DNA from: Candidatus Bruticola papionis
GTDB taxonomy: Bacteria; Vulcanimicrobiota; Xenobia; Xenobiales; Xenobiaceae
Direction of reading: 5' to 3'
DNA: 42,773 nt
NCBI GenBank assembly: GCA_002407045.1
Contig: DHKB01000033.1
Span: 1 to 42,773, forward strand
The notes below the pieces were generated by a model. That model had not been told where the DNA came from and searched no databases. It saw only the letters and a list, made by a program, of their open reading frames with translations. The translations under genes were made by a program, and so were the position numbers. Positions 33,501 through 41,391 of the stretch are shown piece by piece. Numbering within the stretch: position 1 is the stretch's first letter; the number at the start of each line of letters is the position of its first letter.

Positions 33501-36500
33501 ACAGAAAATTGGCTGATTATTTCTCTTCTTATAACATAGAGAAGTTGTTAAACTTAGATTTAGCCGGGCTTAAGGCTAGGTTGGAAGAGAATAAAGCCAA
33601 CTTTTTTGCGGTTCGTTTTTTGAAAAATAAAACTTTACTTAGAGAACTTGAGGGCCTAAAAAAACTTGGCGGTCAACCTTTAAGTGTTGAAGAACTTGAG
33701 CGTCTTATTCCTCAAGTTCAGGAGTATATTGCCTTTAGTCAAAATTTGGCTCACCTGGAAGCTGAAATAAAAGCAATTTTAGGGCCAACTTGGAGTAAAG
33801 ACTCCGATTGTAGTAAGTTATTGGAGCAGTGTGAGAAGATCTGGGATCTGGAAACTGAGCTCAATAATTTGTATGGCAATTCTGCTGCAACTTCTATATG
33901 GGAAAAATTACAGTTAATTTTGCCTTCTTTAGATGAGAGACAAGCGGAAATTCTTGATAAATTTGCTGCCTGTTGGCTTAAATTTGAAAAAAGTTGGCGT
34001 TCATTTTCAGATAGTTACGCTAAACAATTAACTAAAACTGATACGCTAGATGATTTGCGCACAATATTGCTTTCCCTTGAGCAAAACAAATCATTTTTGC
34101 GTCAAGCTATGCGCTATTTGGCAGTTAAGGCTAAATTCGACAATTGCCATGTCAGCGCTTTTATAGAAAAATTGGAGGCAGGCAATATCGAGGCCGACAG
34201 AGCGGAAGACATTTTTTATAAAGCTTATTGCGACCATATGTTGGAGCAAATTTTTAATCAGGAAAAAACTTTAAGCGATTTTTCTGGCCTTGAACATGAA
34301 GAATGCATTAAGAAGTTCTCTGATTTAGATAGCCAATATAGAAAATTGAGTCAAAAGACAATTTTTGCCAAATTAGTTGCCAAGCTTCCCGGTCAACATG
34401 CTACTGGCTTAATAAATACAGAGCTTGGCGAACTTAGACGTGAGTGTGCCAAAAAATCACGTCGCAAGCCGGTACGTCAGCTTTTAGAACTTATTCCCAA
34501 TTTGGCGCCTATTTTAAAGCCATGCTTTTTGATGAGCCCCTTGTCAGTAGCTCAATATTTGCCTCCCGATACAGAGCCTTTTGATCTTGTAGTTTTTGAT
34601 GAAGCTTCACAAATTCCGGTTTGGGACGCTATAGGAGTAATTGCCAGAGGAAAACAGCTTATTGTAGTGGGCGATCCAAAACAAATGCCGCCTACAGATT
34701 TCTTTCAGAAAAAAGACAGCTCGGACTTGGATGATACAGCGGTTGTCGAGGATATGGAAAGCATTTTAGATGAATGTCTTACCGCCGGAGTACATTCTGC
34801 CCGTCTCAATTGGCACTATAGAAGTAAGCATGAAGAGCTTATTTCTTTTAGCAACCATTATTATTACGACGATAGTTTATTCACATTTCCTTCTGCTTAT
34901 AACACTTCCGATTTTGGAGTTCAATTCAATTTTGTTAGTAATGGAATTTATGGTGAGAATGGTCAACGCACCAACGAAGCTGAAGCTAAAGCCTTAGTTA
35001 ATTATATCTTTGCTAAATTGACTACTCCTGGAGTGCGTCAGCGCAGTTTAGGAATAGTAACTTTTAGTTTGCCACAAAAAGAGCTTATTGAAGAGCTATT
35101 AGAGCAAGGACGACGTCAACATCCAGAATGTGAAGCTTATTTTAGTGAGCAAAACGATGAAGCTATTTTTGTGAAAAATTTGGAAAACGTCCAAGGTGAC
35201 GAGCGTGACGTCATACTCTTTTCCATTTGCTATGCTCCCAATGCTCAGGGACGTTTTTCTATGAATTTTGGCCCCCTCAATCGCAATGGAGGAGAGCGCC
35301 GTCTTAATGTGGCTATTACCAGAGCTAAAGAACAAGTAGTAGTATTTTCTTCAATTTACGCTTCTCAGATAGATTTAACTCGTACCAGAGCTCTTGGAGC
35401 TTCTCACTTAAAAGCTTTCCTTGAGTATGCCGAAAAGAAAGTAAACATGAGAGCTGATTTGCATACTGCCAGTTCTTCAGAAAATGCTATAGAAGCTTTG
35501 GCCAATTTCTTGGCAACTCAGGGGTATAAAACTGAACGCAATTTAGGCAATTCAAAATATAAGCTCGATTTGGCTGTCTATAATCCCGATTACAAGAACG
35601 AGTATTTGTTGGGTATAGAAAGTGATGGACGTGCTTATGCCGCTCAAAATACTGTCAGAGATCGAGATGAACTTCGCGATGATGTTTTAAAAGCTTTGGG
35701 TTGGAAACTTTGTAAGATTTGGAGCGTAGATTGGTATTTAGATAGGCAACCTACTTGCCAGCGCTTATTAGATCTGTTGAATAAATTGCGCCAAGAGCGT
35801 AAGTCTATCGAAATAGAAAGAGCCAAGCGACAGATAGATAATAGCCAAATTGAGAGCGCTTTTAATTCTGTTGCAATACAGTCTAAAGATAATACTGGCA
35901 CTGTAAAAACTTCTAATGTTGAGCATGAAGAACGGTTGATTTTACCGTTAGCCGATACAGATACATTGGGAAATATTGATAATTGCCAAGAAACAGATTG
36001 GGGCTTAATTAAGGCTGTTCCTTTAGATCCATGTTTCCCCAATCGCCGTGAATATGCTTTGTGCCAACTTTCCGAATTGAATGTTGCTGCTAATAGTGAT
36101 TTGTATAGTTTAGACAGTAGCTTTGTAAGAGAATATTTGATTAGGATTATCTTAGTGGAAGGGCCTATCTATAAACGGGTTCTGCTCAAAAGATTTTTAA
36201 GTGCTTTTAACAATAAACTTAGCACTACGGCTGAACATTTTTTGACAAATTGCTTGCCTAGCGGTTTAGTACAAACCTTTTTCAATAATGAATCTGTAAT
36301 TTGGCCTAAAGGTGCTACTCCTGACTCTTATAGGATCTACAGAATTGGCACCAATGAAGAGACAAAACGCCCCTTATACGATATTCCTTTAGTAGAAGTA
36401 GCTAATGCTATGGAAGAAATAAAAACGAGTTTGCCTACTGATGATGAAGAGACTCTTAATAGAGAAACTCTCAAACTTTTCGGATTAAAAAGCTTAACGT

Positions 36501-36562
36501 CCAAGGCAGTCTCTTATTTAGCTTTAGCTAAATCATTTTGGCAAGAGCGCACTCAAAATTAG
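30578..36562 (+). CDS. Transglutaminase-like/DUF4011/SF1 helicase/PD-(D/E)xK/DUF3320 multidomain protein
   Basis: A 1994-aa protein. Residues 1-150 are beta-rich. Residues 170-300 form a transglutaminase-like domain with an intact-looking triad: C244 (GNCLDLTLLFASLLESFGL), H270 (EGHAYVG) and D284 (DWYFEDSV). DUF4011 starts near 405 (WTQKLLDLSLRNRLLNMRDGR). The SF1 helicase has Walker A GPPGTGKS (711-718), D1341-EAS, GDPKQMPPT, GDERDVILFS and RRLNVAITRAK (about 1573). A long helical insertion lies between motifs I and II. A DUF559/MTES_1575-type nuclease follows, with D1663 (KLDLAVY) and E1681-x-D. The C-terminal region is DUF3320 (SSFVREYLIRIILVEGPIY). Proteins with this DUF4011-helicase-DUF3320 order are known from defence islands; anti-phage or anti-plasmid activity is likely but inferred. 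The SD is weak. Confidence 0.9.
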   Translation: MDEATFHSCTEPSKISNVALDDSLIIGGKSGITIELETLPFVNLSIEQNKIRLVRFIKLTNNMGRDWHNFECRFEADFIVPKSITVNSLKNGESLYLSDIDISLNYTFLSSLAENVKSKLYVKICWHNKLLLGQTEAYIELFSYDQWLGLQVMPELLCSFVTPNMETISYLGGKVSEELRQETGSGSIVGYPEGREHVYSLCCAAYRAVSSLGIHYITVPASFGVPGQRIRFADNIYKYKQGNCLDLTLLFASLLESFGLHPVLLMQEGHAYVGCHTKDWYFEDSVVEDLQRIRKLVNLDELIVFETTLAASKATFSEAERCAQVEHLQLDDQFKCAIDVVRSRYEGVRPLPIKRSIDGFELEPVKALPKELASEQKRRLNGHIEQIEQSEAEYSQGRVERWTQKLLDLSLRNRLLNMRDGRNFIPLISPNIAALEDKLADNEEFSINPAANLCSDPQELKNITLLRNNAIKSELGTLLECEFRAKRLCSLLTANELDKRLLTIYRQARLDMEESGINTLFMVFGVLQWVAKENDANIHKAPILLVPIRLRRLSVSGGFRFARLDEDTIVNETLLELLRNQYKINIPGLHPLPADESGVDVALIFDLFRQAVKDLRGWEVSEEVGLGNFSFGKFVMWNDMSVRLDELKKNQLVSHLISGNGSFNDGIEVFPSNKLEEQLNLSKLYAPLSADSSQLTAILYSQLGKNFILYGPPGTGKSQTITNIIAHNLGLGKRVLFVSEKKAALDVVHKRLSSVGLRPFCLELHSNKASKGEVLAQFEETLHLTDTEKNEDWPLVVGSLEKVCHKLQGYVTILHKCWPNGLSAYDCFAELASIDSKTDINNLLDIDCLTQSKESLLALKELIAELLTVWKNSEQKALQSLTILDNHSWSPGFEREFADSLQNLLELLNEITQECKLLVELFNFDKTPSLLWLGKLVKAIPKIEAAANCPVAMLSGKLSKAQQKVQDFLGNWQKYRKLADYFSSYNIEKLLNLDLAGLKARLEENKANFFAVRFLKNKTLLRELEGLKKLGGQPLSVEELERLIPQVQEYIAFSQNLAHLEAEIKAILGPTWSKDSDCSKLLEQCEKIWDLETELNNLYGNSAATSIWEKLQLILPSLDERQAEILDKFAACWLKFEKSWRSFSDSYAKQLTKTDTLDDLRTILLSLEQNKSFLRQAMRYLAVKAKFDNCHVSAFIEKLEAGNIEADRAEDIFYKAYCDHMLEQIFNQEKTLSDFSGLEHEECIKKFSDLDSQYRKLSQKTIFAKLVAKLPGQHATGLINTELGELRRECAKKSRRKPVRQLLELIPNLAPILKPCFLMSPLSVAQYLPPDTEPFDLVVFDEASQIPVWDAIGVIARGKQLIVVGDPKQMPPTDFFQKKDSSDLDDTAVVEDMESILDECLTAGVHSARLNWHYRSKHEELISFSNHYYYDDSLFTFPSAYNTSDFGVQFNFVSNGIYGENGQRTNEAEAKALVNYIFAKLTTPGVRQRSLGIVTFSLPQKELIEELLEQGRRQHPECEAYFSEQNDEAIFVKNLENVQGDERDVILFSICYAPNAQGRFSMNFGPLNRNGGERRLNVAITRAKEQVVVFSSIYASQIDLTRTRALGASHLKAFLEYAEKKVNMRADLHTASSSENAIEALANFLATQGYKTERNLGNSKYKLDLAVYNPDYKNEYLLGIESDGRAYAAQNTVRDRDELRDDVLKALGWKLCKIWSVDWYLDRQPTCQRLLDLLNKLRQERKSIEIERAKRQIDNSQIESAFNSVAIQSKDNTGTVKTSNVEHEERLILPLADTDTLGNIDNCQETDWGLIKAVPLDPCFPNRREYALCQLSELNVAANSDLYSLDSSFVREYLIRIILVEGPIYKRVLLKRFLSAFNNKLSTTAEHFLTNCLPSGLVQTFFNNESVIWPKGATPDSYRIYRIGTNEETKRPLYDIPLVEVANAMEEIKTSLPTDDEETLNRETLKLFGLKSLTSKAVSYLALAKSFWQERTQN

Positions 36563-36631
36563 TTGAGGCTGACTCTGTGTAGGCAACTCTCCTAAAGGAC
36601 TAAGAAAGCTAAATTAGAAAGTCTCCTAGTT

Positions 36632-39259
36632 ATGATTGGTACTACAGTTGCAGATCGTTACGAAATAATTTCTCAGCTTGGCATGGGGGGAATGGCCAAA
36701 GTTTATAAGGCCAAAGACTTAAACCTAGGGCGTGATGTGGCCCTTAAAGTATTGCTTGAGTCTGTCTCTGGAAATCCGGAATTTAGGGAGCGCTTTCGTC
36801 GTGAGGCCAGAGCTAGTGCTGCTCTGTCTCATCCCAATATCGTGCAAATTTACGACTTCTTTGAATACGATAAAGACGTTTTTATCGTTATGGAATTGGT
36901 TGACGGTCGTGATTTACGCGATTATTTGCAAGAGCATGGCCGCTTGAGTATCGATGAAGCGATACGCATAACTCTCGGTGTGCTTTCTGCCTTGGAATTT
37001 GCTCACTCCCGAGGCGTTGTTCACCGCGATATTTCGGCTCGCAATGTCATGTTAAGTCGCGACGGCACTGTCAAAGTGGCCGATTTTGGCATTGCTCGCA
37101 TTGTCGGCGAACGCACCCTCACTCAAGATGGCGAACTTATTGGCTCGGTGCAATATATTTCTCCCGAGCAAGCTAGCGGCGGTCATGCTACTCCAGCGGC
37201 CGACATCTATTCTACTGGCGTTCTCCTTTATGAGATGCTTACTGGCGAATTGCCCTTTAGCTCTGACAATGTTGTGAAGTTGGCTTTAATGCACGTGCAA
37301 ACGCCAGCTCCCAAACCGTCAGCAATTTGCCCAGAAATATCTGAAGCTTTGGACAATATTGTGCTTAAAGCTATGGCCAAGAATCCGGCTCAGCGTTATC
37401 GCACCGCTGCCGAAATGACCGCCGCCTTGTTGGCTTTGCGCAATACGGCCGCACCGAGTGCCCCTGTGGCTCCAACTATGCCTACTGCCGCAGCGGCGCC
37501 AGGAGCTCTTTTGTCTAAGGCTCCTTCCTATCCTAAGCCAAATGGGGCAGCTGCTCCTGCTGACAACGCTGCAGCAAGTACTATCGCTGCGAACGTAGCT
37601 CCTACCAGCAATACTGCTGTAGGCGTTCCAAGTGCGAATGTGGCTCCTACTGGCAATGCTATAGCAAGCGCTGCGGCCAATGTGGCTTCTTTGGGAAGCG
37701 TTGCTCCAGGCGCTGCCGTTTTTGGAGCTCCGGCCGAGCACACTATGTTGCGCACACGTTTGCCGCAAAATTTAATCAAGATGCACGAAGATTCGCAAAC
37801 TGGCCCTACACGCCCTCTGGATGATTCTTCGCCTGTAGATACTGTAGATATCAGTGACTATGGAGATGAGGACTATCAAGATCCAGAGCAAGGGGAATAT
37901 AATCAGTATTATTCTGAAGACGGTGAGCCCCTTGAAGAGGGAATGGGCGAAGAATACGATCAGAGCGAAGGCAGCGCCGAATCAGGCTCTGTTAATAAGA
38001 GCTTGGGCTTGATTATTGCTGTAAGTTTGACTATTCTTATCGCCTTTGTTGCTGGCGTCACTTGGGTAAACTTAAATGCTGCTCCCAACGTTAACGTGCC
38101 TTCGATAGTGGGACAAAAGTTGGCCCAAGCTCGGGAAACTGTCAAAGAGGCCGGTTTGCGTTTGGAAGTACGCTCACAAAAATATCAAGCCGGAGCTAAG
38201 CCGGGAGTAGTGCTGCACCAGGAACCCGATGGAGGCGCCCAGTTAGTAAAAGATGGTGTAGTTTGGGTCGATGTTAGTATCGGTCGTGAGCTAGTTGCTG
38301 TGCCAGACTTAAGCGGTTTTACTGAAGAGCGAGCTTGTGAAGAATTAGATAAAGACGGTTTAGTTTATACTATTGTACCTAAAGAGAGCAGCGCTCCTGT
38401 AGGTACGGTCTTTGCTCAAGAGCCCGAAGCTGGCCAAGAAATTGCTATTGGCAACGAAGTGACTGTCTTTATCAGTTTGGGTAAAGGTGAAGATATTATT
38501 CCTGATTTAAGTGGCATGAGCTTAAAGAGCGCGGCTGATCTGATGGTCGGTTTGGGTGGCTGCGTCAAGGTAAGATTGCAAAAAGATGATCCCAAAGCGA
38601 CTGAGGGCACCATTCTTTCTCAAGAGCCAGCTGCGGGTAAGGCTATGCAACGTGGCACAGTTGTTTATGTCGTTGTATGTCACCGAAGTGAAACTAAAAA
38701 AGTGGCTCCTTCACTAATTGGCAAGAGCGTGGCCGAGGCTAAAGCTGAAGCTTCCGGCTTAGGCCTGGAATTAGTTGTTGAAGGCGACACTGGCGATAAT
38801 GCTCGCATCTTGACGCAGAAAACTGAGCCTGGAGCGGTCTTAAGTGGTAATCGCTTGGTAGTATCGGCTTCGGCCCAGGTTACAGTGCCTGATGTTTGTA
38901 CGCAAACTTACGAGCAAGCTGTGAGCAATTTGCAAAACGCAGGCTTCAAATTAGGTAAAGTTTCTGCTGCCGCTGGTCAAAATGATAATATCGTGATTGA
39001 GCAATATCCAGGCGCCGGTCAAGTGGCTCCTTTGGGAAGCTCTGTAGATTTAACGGTCACTAAAGCTGTAGAAGCCGAGTCTACTAGCTCTGCCGATGAA
39101 GGTGGCGAGACTGTCAACATTAACGCCGTTCCTTTGCGTGAACCGGAGCCCAGTCCGGTAGCGCCTAGCCATGACGATGCCGGTTCTAACTCTGTGGGTA
39201 ATGGCCACGGTGGTAGCAATTCCGATGTCAACATTGAACTTCCTGGGGATTTGCCCTAA
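36632..39259 (+). CDS. Membrane Ser/Thr protein kinase with five PASTA domains
   Basis: An 875-aa, PknB/PrkC-type kinase. The kinase domain (10-270) has the P-loop GMGGMAKVY, K39 (VALK), the catalytic loop H131-R-D-I-S-A-R-N138, D151-FG and SPEQASG. The catalytic-loop Lys normally two residues after Asp is S135, giving HRDISARN rather than HRDLKPxN. An Ala/Pro-rich linker (275-370), an acidic Tyr-rich stretch (395-450) and one TM helix (about 457-480) follow. Five extracellular PASTA repeats run to about 815, with a Ser/Gly/Pro tail. PASTA kinases sense peptidoglycan fragments and control cell-wall growth. No SD is seen before the ATG. The gene is 69 bp after the helicase gene, with no obvious terminator between. 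Downstream PASTA, rpe and lipoprotein genes run in the same direction. Confidence 0.93.
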   Translation: MIGTTVADRYEIISQLGMGGMAKVYKAKDLNLGRDVALKVLLESVSGNPEFRERFRREARASAALSHPNIVQIYDFFEYDKDVFIVMELVDGRDLRDYLQEHGRLSIDEAIRITLGVLSALEFAHSRGVVHRDISARNVMLSRDGTVKVADFGIARIVGERTLTQDGELIGSVQYISPEQASGGHATPAADIYSTGVLLYEMLTGELPFSSDNVVKLALMHVQTPAPKPSAICPEISEALDNIVLKAMAKNPAQRYRTAAEMTAALLALRNTAAPSAPVAPTMPTAAAAPGALLSKAPSYPKPNGAAAPADNAAASTIAANVAPTSNTAVGVPSANVAPTGNAIASAAANVASLGSVAPGAAVFGAPAEHTMLRTRLPQNLIKMHEDSQTGPTRPLDDSSPVDTVDISDYGDEDYQDPEQGEYNQYYSEDGEPLEEGMGEEYDQSEGSAESGSVNKSLGLIIAVSLTILIAFVAGVTWVNLNAAPNVNVPSIVGQKLAQARETVKEAGLRLEVRSQKYQAGAKPGVVLHQEPDGGAQLVKDGVVWVDVSIGRELVAVPDLSGFTEERACEELDKDGLVYTIVPKESSAPVGTVFAQEPEAGQEIAIGNEVTVFISLGKGEDIIPDLSGMSLKSAADLMVGLGGCVKVRLQKDDPKATEGTILSQEPAAGKAMQRGTVVYVVVCHRSETKKVAPSLIGKSVAEAKAEASGLGLELVVEGDTGDNARILTQKTEPGAVLSGNRLVVSASAQVTVPDVCTQTYEQAVSNLQNAGFKLGKVSAAAGQNDNIVIEQYPGAGQVAPLGSSVDLTVTKAVEAESTSSADEGGETVNINAVPLREPEPSPVAPSHDDAGSNSVGNGHGGSNSDVNIELPGDLP

Positions 39260-39315
39260 AACAACTATTAACGAGGTAGAAAAATGCTATACGAGAGAGG
39301 AGCCGACTGTAAATC

Positions 39316-40695
39316 ATGGGCGACGAGGTAAACAACAAATCTGACGAAGCTGTGAAGCTTGTCAAGAAAAAGCTGGAGCTTAAGCCCAGCAACGCCCTGA
39401 ATGGCAAAAGCCTAGGCGACAATAAAGTAGCTCCTTCCCAGGCAAAAGCACAGGAAAATAAGGACAGTTCGCTTGAGCTTGACACTAAGTCCCAAGCTGA
39501 GGCCGCTTCTGCCTCTGCCCCAAAGGCTCAGCCTGCGCCTAAAGTTGAAGAGGCCGAGACAATAGCTACTGGTAGCACTCCAGAAAAAGAGGAAAAAGAG
39601 GCCAGACATTTGGCTCCTCCTTTGCCTTCAGACGATAAAAAGATGAGTCAAGATGGTCAACTTGAAGCTGTCAAGTCACAACCTCAAGCGGAGTCTGAGC
39701 CTCAAGACGTCGCTCCTTGGCTATCTGCAGCTTGTTGGAAAAAGCTACTTTGGGGATTGTTTAAAACGGCTGTTTTCCTTGTGGTTGTAGTTTCTGCAAT
39801 TGTCTTTGGAACGGTTTTGGGAGTTACAATCTACCGTACTTATTTTGCCATTCCCGATGAAATTGAAGTGCCTGCTATTGAAGGTAAAGATTTCGCTGTT
39901 GCCAATGAATTGTTAAAAAAAGTCGGCTTGCGTCTGCGTATAGAAGAAGGACGACACAATACCAAATTCCCGGACCGCATTATTATTTCTCAAGATCCTC
40001 CCAGAGGTCGTGTGGTACGTAAAAATAGGGAAATCCTTGCCGTAGTCAGTCTTGGCCCTGAGCAATACAAAGTGCCCGATCTTAAAGGCTTAAGCTTGCG
40101 TGAAGTTAAGAAATCACTCAATAACAACAAGCTCTATTTGGGCAAAGTTACTTATAAGCCCAAAAATGCTAACCGTCCCGATGAAGTTTTGGAACAAAAG
40201 CCTTTGCCTGGTACTTTGGCTCTTAAAGGCACCAAAGTTAATATCGTAGTCAATAAAGGCTTGGGTATGGCTAAAGTAAGTGTGCCAGATTGTAGCGGCC
40301 GCACTTTGGCTCGTGTTGGCCCCGTGCTTAAGAAGGCTGGCTTAAATTTGGGCAAAGTTATCTGGTCTGTATCTGATCGGCCTGCTGGGGAAGTGCTTTC
40401 GCAAAATCCTCCCAGTGGAGCTGCGGTAATGAGTGATAGTGAAATTGCTCTGGAAGTATCGGCTGGATCTTCCCAAAGTCGCCTTTTAGTCCATCATAAG
40501 TTGGAAATTTTCTTACCTGGCGGCAATGAGCCTAACGAATTGCGCGTAGTTGTGCTCAGCCCCGAAGGTGAAGAAGAAGTCTATCGCGCTTCTCATGTAC
40601 TTAACGATGTTGTCACTCTTTGGGTTACTGGCCCCAAGGGTAGCGACGCTGAAGTTTACTTAAACGACAAATTATTTATGAGGGATAAGCTTTAA
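39316..40695 (+). CDS. Kinase-less membrane protein with three PASTA domains
   Basis: A 459-aa protein. Residues 1-135 are a charged, Lys/Glu/Ala-rich cytoplasmic region. One TM helix lies at about 147-175 (LFKTAVFLVVVVSAIVFGTVLGVTI). Three PASTA repeats follow: IEVPAIEGKDFAVANELLKKVGL, YKVPDLKGLSLREVKKSLNNNKL and VSVPDCSGRTLARVGPVLKKAGL. A C-terminal beta-rich domain of about 80 residues (SRLLVHHKLEIFLPGG to LNDKLFMRDKL) resembles the extra domain after PASTA repeats in some kinases. The sequence looks like a PASTA kinase that has lost its kinase domain. It may bind peptidoglycan and modulate the adjacent kinase; this is inferred from adjacency. GAGGAG is 13 nt before the ATG; rpe starts 7 nt after the stop. 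Confidence 0.88.
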   Translation: MGDEVNNKSDEAVKLVKKKLELKPSNALNGKSLGDNKVAPSQAKAQENKDSSLELDTKSQAEAASASAPKAQPAPKVEEAETIATGSTPEKEEKEARHLAPPLPSDDKKMSQDGQLEAVKSQPQAESEPQDVAPWLSAACWKKLLWGLFKTAVFLVVVVSAIVFGTVLGVTIYRTYFAIPDEIEVPAIEGKDFAVANELLKKVGLRLRIEEGRHNTKFPDRIIISQDPPRGRVVRKNREILAVVSLGPEQYKVPDLKGLSLREVKKSLNNNKLYLGKVTYKPKNANRPDEVLEQKPLPGTLALKGTKVNIVVNKGLGMAKVSVPDCSGRTLARVGPVLKKAGLNLGKVIWSVSDRPAGEVLSQNPPSGAAVMSDSEIALEVSAGSSQSRLLVHHKLEIFLPGGNEPNELRVVVLSPEGEEEVYRASHVLNDVVTLWVTGPKGSDAEVYLNDKLFMRDKL

Positions 40696-40702
40696 GTCAA
40701 CT

Positions 40703-41344
40703 ATGAATAAAATACTTGTTTCCGCTTCTGTATTGTCCGCCGATTTTCTTCACTTAGCTAATGACGTTGAGCGTGTTTGCCAAGCTGGAGCAGATCAATT
40801 GCATGTCGATATTATGGACGGCCATTATGTGCCTAATTTAAGCTTTGGCGGGCCGCTTTTAAAAGCGTTTGCCAAAATTAGTCCTGTGCCCTTAGACGTC
40901 CACTTCATGGTAACTAACCCTATGGACTACGTAGACTTATGCCAACAATGTAAGGTAAAAACCATGACGGTACATCCTGAAGTGGTAGTCCATTTAGACA
41001 AAGCTTTAGCTCAAATACGCGAAGCTGGTATGGAAGCTGGTGTCGCTTTAAATCCGGCAACGCCTCCAGAAGTACTGGAATATGTGGCCGACAAGATCGA
41101 CTTCGCTTTGGTTATGAGCGTAAATCCTGGCTTCTCTGGCCAAAAATTTATCGGATCGGCCGTAAAAAAAATAGCCAAACTTAGAGCTATGTTGGGCGAT
41201 AAAGTGCGTATAGGCATAGATGGTGGAGTAACTCCGCAAACGGCTCCGCAGTGCTTAAAAGCTGGAGCTGATGTGCTGATTGCGGCTACGGCTATTTTTG
41301 GCCAGTCTGATTATGCTCAGGCTATAAAAGCTCTGCGTGGTTAA
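40703..41344 (+). CDS. rpe: Ribulose-phosphate 3-epimerase
   Basis: A 213-aa TIM-barrel enzyme with the family signatures ASVLSADFLHLANDVERV, LHVDIMDGHYVPNLSFGGPLL, PLDVHFMVTNP, LVMSVNPGFSGQKFI and IGIDGGVTPQTAPQCLKAGAD. Metal and catalytic residues sit in HVDIMDG, DVHFM and GIDGG. It interconverts ribulose-5-phosphate and xylulose-5-phosphate in the pentose phosphate pathway. It begins 7 bp after the PASTA protein gene and is cotranscribed with it. The nearest SD-like sequence (GAGGG) is about 18 nt upstream, so translational coupling is likely. Linkage of rpe to a PASTA kinase is well known in Firmicutes, where rsgA lies between. Confidence 0.96.
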   Translation: MNKILVSASVLSADFLHLANDVERVCQAGADQLHVDIMDGHYVPNLSFGGPLLKAFAKISPVPLDVHFMVTNPMDYVDLCQQCKVKTMTVHPEVVVHLDKALAQIREAGMEAGVALNPATPPEVLEYVADKIDFALVMSVNPGFSGQKFIGSAVKKIAKLRAMLGDKVRIGIDGGVTPQTAPQCLKAGADVLIAATAIFGQSDYAQAIKALRG

Positions 41345-41391
41345 GTAGAGCCGAATAAGAAAAGTGGGAGTGAGGCCAAAACAGCGAGCAT

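Noticed and set aside
30578..39259. Helicase plus adjacent kinase as a Mokosh-type defence system
   Set aside because: Mokosh joins an SF1 helicase with an STK domain and a PLD nuclease. Here the kinase is a transmembrane PASTA housekeeping type linked to rpe, and no PLD domain is present.
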